A stretch of DNA of 12,834 bases, taken from NCBI GenBank assembly GCA_026388445.1, contig JAPLJU010000075.1:1-12834 (forward strand), written 5' to 3'. Shown here one piece after another: positions 1-6,722 of this stretch. A program made the translations under genes and the position numbers. Numbering within the stretch: position 1 is the stretch's first letter; the number at the start of each line of letters is the position of its first letter. The stretch is from Deltaproteobacteria bacterium (GTDB lineage Bacteria; Desulfobacterota; Syntrophia; Syntrophales; UBA2192). The notes beneath the pieces are model-generated. The model made no database searches. It worked only from the letters and a program-made list of their open reading frames with translations, and had not been told where the DNA came from.

Positions 1-1
1 A

Positions 2-403
2 AGGCCTTTCAAGAAAATCGCCGCAGCGGTCTGCCTGGAAGAAAAGGAGATCCTTGACATTATTCATCGCCTCATGGAGAAGGGCGTGATCCGGAAATTC
101 GGCGGCGTGCTCCGGCACCAGCGGGCCGGCTTCAAAAGGAATGCCATGATCCTCTGGGCCGTTCCCGATGAAAGAACGGCCGAAGCGGGAAAAGCCCTTT
201 CAGCCTTCAAGGAGGTGACGCATTGCTACGAAAGAGTCCCTCCCTTCGAGGGCCGCTATAACCTCTTTAGCATGGTCCACTTCCCGGCAGGGGACCCCGC
301 GGACTTCATCCAGCAACTCTCGCGGGCAGCGGGTAGCACGGATTACCGTGTTCTCGAGAGCCGGGAGGAGTACAAGAAAAGCAGCATGGAGTATTTCAAA
401 TGA
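2..403 (+). CDS. ahbB: Siroheme decarboxylase subunit (AhbA/AhbB, Lrp/AsnC-like fold), 5'-truncated
   Basis: The reading frame is open to the left edge of the window, so the gene starts upstream; 133 C-terminal residues are visible. They begin inside a winged helix-turn-helix like that of Lrp/AsnC proteins (recognition-helix region reading EKGVIRKFGGVLRHQRAG). An effector-type alpha/beta domain with a YNLFSMVHF strand follows. This combination is typical of AhbA/AhbB, which decarboxylate siroheme to 12,18-didecarboxysiroheme in the siroheme-dependent haem pathway of sulfate reducers and archaea, and which are often misannotated as AsnC regulators. The gene overlaps hemL by four bases (ATGA), supporting a tetrapyrrole role. 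Whether it is the A or B subunit cannot be decided from this fragment; the symbol is a best guess. A true AsnC-type regulator is less likely given the motif and neighbour. Confidence 0.8.
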   Translation, partial: RPFKKIAAAVCLEEKEILDIIHRLMEKGVIRKFGGVLRHQRAGFKRNAMILWAVPDERTAEAGKALSAFKEVTHCYERVPPFEGRYNLFSMVHFPAGDPADFIQQLSRAAGSTDYRVLESREEYKKSSMEYFK

Positions 404-1683
404 ACAAGAAATCAGAATCGCTCTTCAAAAAGGCCAACAAATTTATCCCGGGTGGTGTGAACAGCCCCGTGAGAGCCTTTCGTTCCGTCGAAGTGACCCC
501 CCTTTTCATCGCCCGGGCGTCCGGATCAAAGATTTACGATGCCGACGGTCACGAATATGTCGATTATGTCTCATCCTGGGGTCCCATGATCCTCGGCCAC
601 AGCCACCCGTCGGTCATCCGGGCAATCTGCCGGGCTGCCCGAAGGGGAACGAGCTACGGCGCGCCGACGGAGATGGAGATCAGGATGGCCGAGATGATTC
701 GACGCGCCATCCCTTCCGTTGAAATGGTGAGGATGGTCAGCTCCGGGACGGAGGCCGTGATGAGCGCCATCCGGCTCGCACGCGGCTTTACAGGCCGGGA
801 GAAGATCATCAAATTCGAGGGCTGCTACCACGGCCATGCAGACTCCCTTCTGGTCAAAGCCGGTTCGGGAGTCGCAACGCTAGGTATTCCCGGAAGCCCG
901 GGGATCCCGGCAAAACTGGCCGAGTTGACCATCAACCTTCCCTTCAACGACAGTGCGCCTGTCCGATCGGCTGTCGATCGGTACGGTGACGAAATCGCCT
1001 GTATCATCGTGGAGCCCGTGGCCGGCAACATGGGGGTGGTCCCTCCCCGTCCGGGATTTCTTGAAGACCTGAGAAAAATCACGGAAAGCCGCGGCATCGT
1101 TCTCATCTTCGATGAGGTGATCACGGGATTCAGGCTCACCTACGGCGGTTACCAGAATCTCGCCGGCATCGAACCCGACCTGACCTGCCTCGGAAAGATC
1201 ATCGGTGGAGGGCTCCCTGTGGGCGCCTTCGGAGGTAAAAAGAAAATCATGGAGATGCTGGCACCCCTGGGGCCCGTCTATCAGGCGGGAACCCTCTCGG
1301 GGAATCCCCTGGCGATGGCTGCCGGCGTAACGACGCTCAAACTTCTCAGGGATGACCGAACCCTCTACGACAAGATCGACGGCATGGCCCTGACCATCTG
1401 CGGAGAAATGAAGCGCCTCTTCGCGGAGAAAGGCCTGCCCGCCTTCATCCATCGGACGGGGTCGATGTTCACGGCCTTCTTCACGGGATCGGAGGTCTTT
1501 GATTTTGCCACGGCAAGTACGTGCGACACGAAACTATTCGCCCGCTTTTTCCGGGGCATGTTGAGCCGCGGGGTGTATCTCGCCCCGTCACAGTTTGAAG
1601 CCGCCTTTGTTTCGGCTGCTCACACGAATGACGACATAGACCGGACATTATCGGCCTGTACTGAAACGCTCCGGGAGCTTTAA
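400..1683 (+). CDS. hemL: Glutamate-1-semialdehyde 2,1-aminomutase
   Basis: PLP enzyme of 427 residues, the usual length for HemL. It converts glutamate-1-semialdehyde to 5-aminolevulinate, the last step of the C5 route to tetrapyrroles, in the cytoplasm. Visible landmarks are the N-terminal PGGVNSPVRAF motif, SSGTEA (114-119) for cofactor phosphate binding, the FDEVITGFR block with Asp238 contacting the pyridine nitrogen, and Lys266 in LGKIIGGGLPVGAFGG as the Schiff-base lysine. The ATG overlaps the stop of the preceding siroheme decarboxylase gene (ATGA) and has a GGAG about 8 nt upstream, so the two are probably translationally coupled. Together they indicate an operon feeding the siroheme-based haem pathway. 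The paralogous PLP aminotransferases lack the combination of motifs seen here. Confidence 0.97.
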   Translation: MNKKSESLFKKANKFIPGGVNSPVRAFRSVEVTPLFIARASGSKIYDADGHEYVDYVSSWGPMILGHSHPSVIRAICRAARRGTSYGAPTEMEIRMAEMIRRAIPSVEMVRMVSSGTEAVMSAIRLARGFTGREKIIKFEGCYHGHADSLLVKAGSGVATLGIPGSPGIPAKLAELTINLPFNDSAPVRSAVDRYGDEIACIIVEPVAGNMGVVPPRPGFLEDLRKITESRGIVLIFDEVITGFRLTYGGYQNLAGIEPDLTCLGKIIGGGLPVGAFGGKKKIMEMLAPLGPVYQAGTLSGNPLAMAAGVTTLKLLRDDRTLYDKIDGMALTICGEMKRLFAEKGLPAFIHRTGSMFTAFFTGSEVFDFATASTCDTKLFARFFRGMLSRGVYLAPSQFEAAFVSAAHTNDDIDRTLSACTETLREL

Positions 1684-1705
1684 TCTCCCGGTCAGGCGCC
1701 TCTTC

Positions 1706-2830
1706 ATGCAGGGCCTTGATTTCCATATCACCATCATCGGTGCCGGAGTCATAGGCCTCGCCATCGCGGAATCGATGTCCGAAGACGCCTGTCATATGTT
1801 GCTCCTTGAAAAGAACGACCGTTATGGTATGGAAACAAGCAGCCGGAACAGCGAGGTCATTCACGCGGCGATTCATTACCCGGGCCTTCCTCTGAAGGCG
1901 GCACTTTGCCGGGAGGGAAACCGTCTTCTATACGAACATTGCGAGAAGCGAAAAATCCCTTTCAAAAAAATCGGCAAATTGATCGTCTCTCAGAATCCGG
2001 CGGAAACCGAGGAACTCTGGAAAATAAAAAGGCAGGCGGAAGAAAACGGCGTCTCAAACCTGACTTTTCTGCCCCGTTCCCGGTTGAAAATCCTGGAGCC
2101 TGACTTGCAGGCCAATGAAGTGATTTTTTCGCCTGATTCGGGTATCGTGGACTCCCACGGGCTCATGCGATCATTCTACCTTCAGGCCGAGTCGCAGGGT
2201 GTCACCACGGCCTTCAGATCGGAAGTGACGGCGATCCGCCCCGACGAACGGGGGTTTGAACTGGAGATCAACCACGGCGAGTATCACGTGCACACGCGGA
2301 TCCTCGTCAATAGCGCCGGTCTCCATGCCGACAGCGTTGCCGCCATGGCAGGCATGGATATCATCGGGTCGGAATACCGGCTTAAATACGGCAAGGGGGA
2401 TTACTTTTTCGCATCGCCACCACCCCCGATTCGGCATCTCATTTACCCCGTGCCGGACGCTGGACATGAAAGCCTCGGCATCCATGCGACCGTGGACCTC
2501 GCTGGTCGCGTCAGGTTTGGTCCGGATATTGAATATGTCAATCGGATTGACTATCGGGTCGACGAGGGGAAAACGGCTTTGTTTTTTGCTTCCGCAAGGC
2601 GCTACCTTCCGAAGCTGAGCCTCGATGCCCTTCACCCCGACATGAGCGGGATCCGACCCAAGCTTCAGGGACCCGGAGAGCCGCCCCGGGATTTCATCAT
2701 TCAGGAGGAAAGTTCATCGGGATTACGGGGCCTCATCAACCTGGTTGGCATCGAATCACCCGGGCTGACCTGTGCCATCTCTATTGCGAAATATGTCAGG
2801 GAACTTGTGTCTTCGTTTCTTCGATCATGA
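1706..2830 (+). CDS. FAD-dependent oxidoreductase, L-2-hydroxyglutarate oxidase (LhgO) family
   Basis: A 374-residue protein with a DAO/GlpD-type FAD fold. The dinucleotide-binding motif IGAGVIG lies at residues 11-17. A segment reading SSRNSEVIHAAIHYP follows near residue 45 and is characteristic of L-2-hydroxyglutarate dehydrogenases/oxidases. The C-terminal part carries the expected NLVGIESPGLTCAISIA FAD-closing motif. The family oxidises L-2-hydroxyglutarate to 2-oxoglutarate, passing electrons to a quinone or oxygen; in an anaerobe the acceptor would have to be a quinone or another carrier. The gene starts 22 nt after hemL in another frame. No convincing Shine-Dalgarno precedes the ATG, so the start is uncertain. 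Other DAO-family substrates, such as another 2-hydroxy acid or glycerol-3-phosphate, cannot be excluded, so no symbol is given. Confidence 0.85.
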   Translation: MQGLDFHITIIGAGVIGLAIAESMSEDACHMLLLEKNDRYGMETSSRNSEVIHAAIHYPGLPLKAALCREGNRLLYEHCEKRKIPFKKIGKLIVSQNPAETEELWKIKRQAEENGVSNLTFLPRSRLKILEPDLQANEVIFSPDSGIVDSHGLMRSFYLQAESQGVTTAFRSEVTAIRPDERGFELEINHGEYHVHTRILVNSAGLHADSVAAMAGMDIIGSEYRLKYGKGDYFFASPPPPIRHLIYPVPDAGHESLGIHATVDLAGRVRFGPDIEYVNRIDYRVDEGKTALFFASARRYLPKLSLDALHPDMSGIRPKLQGPGEPPRDFIIQEESSSGLRGLINLVGIESPGLTCAISIAKYVRELVSSFLRS

Positions 2831-2882
2831 GAGGAAACGTGGATCAACAATGATTTCGATTTTATAAGGAGCGAAAAAAGCC

Positions 2883-4595
2883 ATGTCCAGCAGAACGAGG
2901 AGGAGCAGCAAGGTGATCAAAGTGAATCCTGGATCGGCCTCTGTCTGTCCCGCAGGGCGGGCCTATGCCCTGCCGAAGCCGGAGGATTACGGGCGGGAGT
3001 TCAAAGCGCTGCAAAGAGTCGTTGTCCGCGAGCGCGCTCGAGGCAGGGAAATCGTCGTCGTGATGGGTGTGGGCTTCGTCGGCGCCGTCATGGCAGGGGT
3101 CATCGCGGACTCCGTGGACCGGAAAACAAAAAAGCCCATGAAGTTCGTCATCGGCATGCAGCGCCCATCGACCAGGTCCTACTGGAAGATCCATTATCTC
3201 AACCAGGGTGTCTCGCCCGTCGAGGCGGAGGACCCTGAAGTGGCCCCCCTCATCCGTCGCTGCGTCAAAGAGAAGAGGACCCTCATGGCGACTTTTACCT
3301 ACGATGTCCTCTCTCTCGCTGATATCGTGGTCGTGGATGTCCAGTGCGACTACAACAAAGAAACCCTGGGTGACATGAGGCAGGGCTCTGCGGACATCTC
3401 GGCGCTGGAAGAAAGCTTTCAAATCATCGGGAAAAAGATCAACCCGGACTGCCTCGTGCTCATCGAGACCACCGTTCCGCCCGGCACGACGGAATACGTG
3501 GCTTACCCGATCATCAAGAAAGCCTTTGAGGACCGGGGCATTCACCATCAGGAACCGCTCCTGGCTCATTCCTTCGAACGGGTCATGCCGGGACGGGAAT
3601 ACGTCGCCTCGATCCGGGACTTCTGGCGTGTCTGCAGCGGCATCAGCGACGAGGCCAGAAAGCGCGTCGTGAAGTTTCTTTCCGAAATCCTGAACGTGGG
3701 CAAATACCCCCTCACGGTCCTCGATCGCCCGATTGAAAGTGAGACCTGCAAGATCGTGGAGAACTCCTACCGGGCAAGCATTCTTGCCTTCCTGAACGAG
3801 TGGAGTCTCTTCGCGGAGCGAAACGGCGTCGATCTCATCAAGGTTATCGAGGCCATCAAGGTCCGGCCGACTCATTCGAACATGATTTTCCCGGGCCCCG
3901 GCATCGGCGGTTACTGTCTTCCGAAAGATGGGGGTCTCGGCGTCTGGGCTTACCAGACCCTCATGGGCTTCGATGACGACATTTTCAAAATTACCCCTCT
4001 GGCCATCGACATCAACGACACCCGGGCCCTTCACGCGGCGGAACTCACCCGGGACGCGCTGAGAAACATGGGTAAAATCGTCGCGGCCTCGAAAATCACC
4101 GTCCTCGGCGCATCTTACCGCGAGGATGTGGGAGACACCCGCTACAGCGGCTCGGAGATCCTGGTCCGGAAGCTCACGGAGATGGGTGCGGAGATCGCCG
4201 TGCACGATCCCTATGTCAAACACTGGTGGGAGATGGAAAAACAGGATACCTACCCGGCACCCGGGCACTCGAGAGCGAAATTTTTCCGCAACCAGGATAA
4301 ACTCTCGGAACTCCGCGTCGAGAAGAAGCTCGCGAAAGTCCTGAAGGGTTCCGACGCCGTCGTTCTTGCCGTCAGGCACGAGCCCTACCGGAAGCTGGAC
4401 CCCGATGAAGTGATCCGGATGACGGGCAGACCCGTTGCCGTGATTGACTGCTTCGGCATTCTCGACGACGCCCGTATCCGCCATTACTTCGAACTCGGCT
4501 GTGAGGTCAAGGGGCTTGGCCGCGGACATGTCAAGCGGATCAAGGACGACGTGCGGCAAAAGATGATGAAGACCAGACGGGTCAAGAAAAACTAG
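2883..4595 (+). CDS. UDP-glucose/GDP-mannose dehydrogenase family nucleotide sugar dehydrogenase (long form)
   Basis: NAD-dependent enzyme expected to oxidise a UDP- or GDP-sugar at C6 to the uronic acid for surface polysaccharide synthesis. Visible features in order are a basic, Ser-rich N-terminus of about 55 residues; the Rossmann motif MGVGFVG (61-67); IETTVPPGTT (194-203); the central helix SETCKIVENSYRA with conserved Lys290 and Asn294; GIGGYCLPKD with catalytic Cys345; and a C-terminal Rossmann-like domain starting near ITVLGASYREDVGDTR. At 570 residues it is much longer than the common 390-460. The extra length is the N-terminal extension, a longer first loop (about 78-135) and a charged insertion near 425-465. 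An AAGGAG lies 11 nt before the ATG, rather distant. All catalytic residues appear intact; the sugar substrate cannot be told. No glycosyltransferase neighbours are visible. Confidence 0.9.
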   Translation: MSSRTRRSSKVIKVNPGSASVCPAGRAYALPKPEDYGREFKALQRVVVRERARGREIVVVMGVGFVGAVMAGVIADSVDRKTKKPMKFVIGMQRPSTRSYWKIHYLNQGVSPVEAEDPEVAPLIRRCVKEKRTLMATFTYDVLSLADIVVVDVQCDYNKETLGDMRQGSADISALEESFQIIGKKINPDCLVLIETTVPPGTTEYVAYPIIKKAFEDRGIHHQEPLLAHSFERVMPGREYVASIRDFWRVCSGISDEARKRVVKFLSEILNVGKYPLTVLDRPIESETCKIVENSYRASILAFLNEWSLFAERNGVDLIKVIEAIKVRPTHSNMIFPGPGIGGYCLPKDGGLGVWAYQTLMGFDDDIFKITPLAIDINDTRALHAAELTRDALRNMGKIVAASKITVLGASYREDVGDTRYSGSEILVRKLTEMGAEIAVHDPYVKHWWEMEKQDTYPAPGHSRAKFFRNQDKLSELRVEKKLAKVLKGSDAVVLAVRHEPYRKLDPDEVIRMTGRPVAVIDCFGILDDARIRHYFELGCEVKGLGRGHVKRIKDDVRQKMMKTRRVKKN

Positions 4596-4719
4596 CAGGC
4601 TGTTGAAAAAAGCCCATCTGCTGCGTTACGCTGCGCCCTTCGTGCTTCAACGTACTTCTATGTACGCCTCACTCCTCGGATCTTGCACGCCTTGCATCTG
4701 GACATTTTTAAACAGCCTG
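4596..4719. repeat. 124-bp element with terminal inverted repeats, MITE/REP-like
   Basis: The left end CAGGCTGTTGAAAAA (4596-4610) and the reverse complement of the right end (4705-4719, CAGGCTGTTTAAAAA) match at 14 of 15 positions. The interior is itself partly palindromic around CGTAC-N6-GTACG (about 4651-4666) and contains TGCTGCGTTACGCTGCGC. The element begins directly after the TAG of the upstream dehydrogenase gene. It encodes no protein. From memory, similar CAGGCTGTT...AACAGCCTG elements are dispersed in intergenic regions of Desulfobacterota genomes; this could not be checked here. As RNA it would fold into a long imperfect hairpin and could act as a transcript 3' end on both strands. 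Only one copy is in the window, so the repeat status is inferred. Confidence 0.7.
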
Positions 4720-4928
4720 GCGAAAAGCGTGTTTTTCAACGCGCTTCTAGTCTCCTGACACTGCCGCAGGAGATGACGACTGCCTCATTTTCTTTTTTCA
4801 CGCAAAAAGGGATCCCGAAAAAAGTTCAGGCGGTCCCTCTGGGAAAGGTTATTTGACCTCCCCCGGAGGACGCCTAACACCTTGATGTTCAAAAGGTATT
4901 TTCCCTCAAAGCCCTCCCATGATTCTGT
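4720..4928. other. Gene-free spacer with several inverted repeats upstream of atpZ
   Basis: No credible coding frame is seen here. The stretch holds three stem-forming segments. The first is the 4725-4746 hairpin. The second is TCTCCTG (4751-4757) with CAGGAGA (4767-4773), a 7-bp stem and 9-nt loop, followed about 11 nt later by a T-rich run (about 4785-4798). The third is a nested structure at 4828-4875: outer AGGCG(G)TCC with GGACGCCT, and inner GGG..AGGT (4841-4849) with ACCTCCC (4856-4862). This could be the terminator region of the upstream transcript or a small structured RNA. No known riboswitch or RNA family was recognised. Confidence 0.4.
4725..4746. other. Small hairpin, 9-bp stem
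   Basis: AAGCGTGTT (4725-4733) can pair with AACGCGCTT (4738-4746) over nine positions, one of them a G-U pair, with a 4-nt loop. It lies six bases past the 124-bp terminal-repeat element. There is no T-tract on the plus side. On the minus strand the stem is followed by TTTTCG, so a weak minus-strand terminator is possible. Its function is unknown. Confidence 0.35.
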
Positions 4929-4957
4929 TTGACATCCCCCCGTCTTTGTGCTAAAAG
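4929..4957 (+). promoter_or_regulatory. Candidate sigma70 promoter for the atpZ-atpI-atpB genes
   Basis: A perfect -35 consensus TTGACA (4929-4934) is followed by a 17-bp spacer and TAAAAG (4952-4957), a 4-of-6 match to the -10 consensus that lacks its final T. A start of transcription near 4963-4965 would leave only about 5-7 nt before the atpZ ATG at 4970, almost a leaderless message. This fits the absence of a Shine-Dalgarno there. The -10 match is weak, so the call is tentative. Confidence 0.4.
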
Positions 4958-4969
4958 GCGCTGCGTCTT

Positions 4970-5263
4970 ATGGAGGATAAGGACTCGAAAAAAGCCGCGA
5001 TGCACTTCGTCTTTGCCAGCAGTTTCGGCATCGCGATGGTCATTGCGGTTTTTGGCGGAATCCTGGCTGGAAACTGGCTGGACAGGAAACTCGGTACGGG
5101 ATTCAAATTCTCATTTCTCTTTCTCCTCATCGGCATCATCGCGGGATTCTGGAACCTGTACAAATGGGTCAGGCAAACGTTCAAAGACGACGACGAAGTC
5201 GTCATCATGAAACACGTAAAAGATGAACTTCATCGAAAAAGACCCCCTGTTAAAAAAGCTTGA
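4970..5263 (+). CDS. atpZ: AtpZ/AtpI-family ATP synthase assembly or accessory protein
   Basis: A small membrane protein of 97 residues with two hydrophobic helices (about 13-31 and 45-64). The linker between them reads GNWLDRKLGTG, typical of the ATPase_gene1/AtpZ family. The tail is charged (DDDE, then Lys/Arg-rich). Proteins of this family sit first in many bacterial ATP synthase operons and are thought to help with ion uptake or assembly of the membrane sector. The ATG at 4970 gives the usual N-terminus (MEDKDSKK). It has no upstream Shine-Dalgarno and an in-frame stop at 4952 leaves little choice; a later ATG at 5000 also lacks well-spaced ribosome binding. The 3' end overlaps the next gene by 41 nt. 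Confidence 0.85.
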   Translation: MEDKDSKKAAMHFVFASSFGIAMVIAVFGGILAGNWLDRKLGTGFKFSFLFLLIGIIAGFWNLYKWVRQTFKDDDEVVIMKHVKDELHRKRPPVKKA

Positions 5264-5621
5264 ATTGAGGAACTGGTTTCTCCTCGGGGCGATGCTCCTT
5301 TTGAGCTTTCCTTTCACCGGCTACAACTTCATGCTCGGTATCCTCCTCGGTGGGTTCATCAGTATTGCAAACTTCTACTGGATGGGCCGCGATCTCCGAT
5401 CGGCATTTCAGAAGCTCTCAGACCACCTGAAAGTCTTCGTCGTATTCAAGTTCTACATCCGGCTGGCCATCACGGCCGTGGTGCTCTATCTCATCATCAG
5501 TAGGACACCCGCCGATATCTTCGGTCTTCTCATCGGACTTTCCATCGTGATCATCAATATCGTCTTCACGACGGTCATGGAATATCAAAAAAAAATTTTG
5601 ATCGAGGAGGTTAGACGGTAA
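5223..5621 (+). CDS. atpI: ATP synthase subunit I (AtpI)
   Basis: A 132-residue membrane protein with about four hydrophobic segments: about 18-33, 36-51, 73-93 and 96-117. It matches the architecture of ATP-synt_I proteins, including a short charged N-terminus before the first helix and GILLGGFISIANFYWMGR in the second. The family is linked to assembly of the c-ring and Mg2+ supply in the Fo sector. It begins inside atpZ (41-nt overlap, different frame) and ends 3 nt before atpB, which implies tight translational coupling. The start is reasonable by length but has only a weak ribosome binding site. If a later start were used the overlap would shrink. Confidence 0.85.
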   Translation: MNFIEKDPLLKKLELRNWFLLGAMLLLSFPFTGYNFMLGILLGGFISIANFYWMGRDLRSAFQKLSDHLKVFVVFKFYIRLAITAVVLYLIISRTPADIFGLLIGLSIVIINIVFTTVMEYQKKILIEEVRR

Positions 5622-5624
5622 ACG

Positions 5625-6281
5625 ATGCACCCCTTTTCATTTCTTGAGAATCCCTATTTTCCGCCTCACGTGACCTACGCCTGGTTCATCATGGTCATGC
5701 TGGCCCTGCTGTCTTTCCTGGCAACGCGCCGCGTGGACATCTATCCGGGTAAGCTCCAGAACGTGATGGAGGTGATTCTGACCACTTTTAACAACCTGCT
5801 CGTTGAAACCATGGGGCCCGAGGGCAAGCGGTTCTTCCCGCTCATCGCCACCCTCGGTCTTTACATCCTGACTTCGAATCTCCTCGGCCTCGTGCCGGGA
5901 TTCGAATCCCCCACCTCCAACCTCAACACGACCATATCGATGGCCCTGGTGGTCTTCCTCCTGACCCATATCGTGGGGGTGAAGATTCACGGTACGAAAT
6001 ACCTGAAGCAATTCATGGGTCCCGTGTGGTGGCTCACCCCGCTCATGCTGCCCATCGAAGTGGTCAGCCACCTCTCCAGGCCCGTGTCACTCTCCGTCCG
6101 GCTCTTCGGAAACATCGAGGGGGGACATATCGTCGTTTCCGTTCTCTTCATCCTGGTGCCGCTGCTTGTGCCGCTTCCGATCCTGATCCTCAAGATCCTG
6201 ATCTCCTTCATCCAGACGCTCGTTTTCATGCTCCTTTCCATGATGTACATCGCCGGCGCCATGGAAGAGGCTCACCACTGA
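5625..6281 (+). CDS. atpB: F-type ATP synthase subunit a (Fo)
   Basis: A polytopic membrane protein of 218 residues that forms the ion half-channels against the rotating c-ring. Diagnostic segments are TMGPEGKRFFPLIATLGLYI (about 62-81) and the penultimate-helix motif SRPVSLSVRLFGN, where Arg159 is the essential stator arginine. The C-terminus, FIQTLVFMLLSMMYIAGAMEEAH, is close to that of other Desulfobacterota AtpB proteins. It starts 3 nt after atpI, with GAGGAGG about 14 nt upstream of the ATG, a long spacing. Downstream there is only a terminator: the atpE gene usually found next is absent. Coupling ion (proton or sodium) cannot be judged without subunit c. All expected helices appear present. 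Confidence 0.96.
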   Translation: MHPFSFLENPYFPPHVTYAWFIMVMLALLSFLATRRVDIYPGKLQNVMEVILTTFNNLLVETMGPEGKRFFPLIATLGLYILTSNLLGLVPGFESPTSNLNTTISMALVVFLLTHIVGVKIHGTKYLKQFMGPVWWLTPLMLPIEVVSHLSRPVSLSVRLFGNIEGGHIVVSVLFILVPLLVPLPILILKILISFIQTLVFMLLSMMYIAGAMEEAHH

Positions 6282-6312
6282 TCTGATCATAGGGGGCAGA
6301 GCGAAAGGCAAG

Positions 6313-6348
6313 AAAAAAAGGGTCGGGGTTAACCCCGACCCTTTTTTA
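6313..6348. terminator. Strong bidirectional rho-independent terminator
   Basis: The 22-bp perfect palindrome GGGTCGGGGTTAACCCCGACCC (6320-6341) is flanked by a run of seven A on the left (6313-6319) and six T on the right (6342-6347). Read on either strand this gives a GC-rich stem followed by a U-tract. It lies between the convergent 3' ends of atpB (6281) and nfnB (6396), so it can serve both operons. Confidence 0.93.
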
Positions 6349-6395
6349 TTTCATCTATGATATGCCGCTCTTGTTTTTAGTCTTCTGCCTTTCGC

Positions 6396-6722
6396 TTACA
6401 GGCTCATGACGTATTGATGGATGGTGTTGGCGGCCTTCCGGCCTGCCCCCATCGCGAGAATGACGGTTGCCGATCCCGTGACGATGTCGCCACCCGCATA
6501 GACACCCTTCCGGCTCGTCTCACCCGTTTCCTCGTTGATCACGATGTAGCCCCACTTGTTGACTGTCAGTCCCGGGGTTGTGGCCTGGAGCACCGGGTTC
6601 GCCATCGTCCCGATGGCCACGACCACGGTGTCGCACTCAATGACAAATTCCGACCCCTTCATGGGAACAGGCCTTCTTCTGCCGGACTCATCGGGCTCCC
6701 CGAGTTCCATCTGCTGGCAGCC
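6396..6722 (-). pseudogene. nfnB: NfnB C-terminal remainder, out of frame with the N-terminal part
   Basis: This segment codes for about 108 residues starting GCQQMELGEPDESGRRRPVP. It contains VVVAIG and the FAD-site motif GVYAGGDIVTGSATVILAMG, the normal C-terminus of NfnB/GltD-type flavoproteins. It has no plausible start codon and ribosome site of its own here; the open frame extends to 6821, but upstream of about 6722 its translation is the wrong frame of the N-terminal part. It is therefore the 3' end of the gene at 6659-7693, displaced in frame. Counting from family length (about 465-470), roughly 35-40 residues between YRRTEK and this segment are missing, with a net loss of 3k+1 nucleotides. 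An assembly fault or a real deletion are both possible. Confidence 0.8.

Noticed and set aside
2..403. AsnC/Lrp transcription regulator
   Set aside because: The fold is the same, but the sequence pattern and four-base overlap with hemL fit siroheme decarboxylase better. The missing N-terminus prevents a final decision.
2862..4559. Open frame of 565 codons on the minus strand opposite the nucleotide sugar dehydrogenase gene
   Set aside because: It mirrors a strongly supported plus-strand gene with catalytic motifs. Its own translation is rich in Asp, His, Arg and Gly with no recognisable domain, as expected from the complement of GC-rich codons.
4809..4816. GGGATCCC palindrome followed by an A-run as a terminator
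   Set aside because: The 8-bp palindrome has no room for a loop and there is no T-tract after it on the plus strand. It is too short to support.
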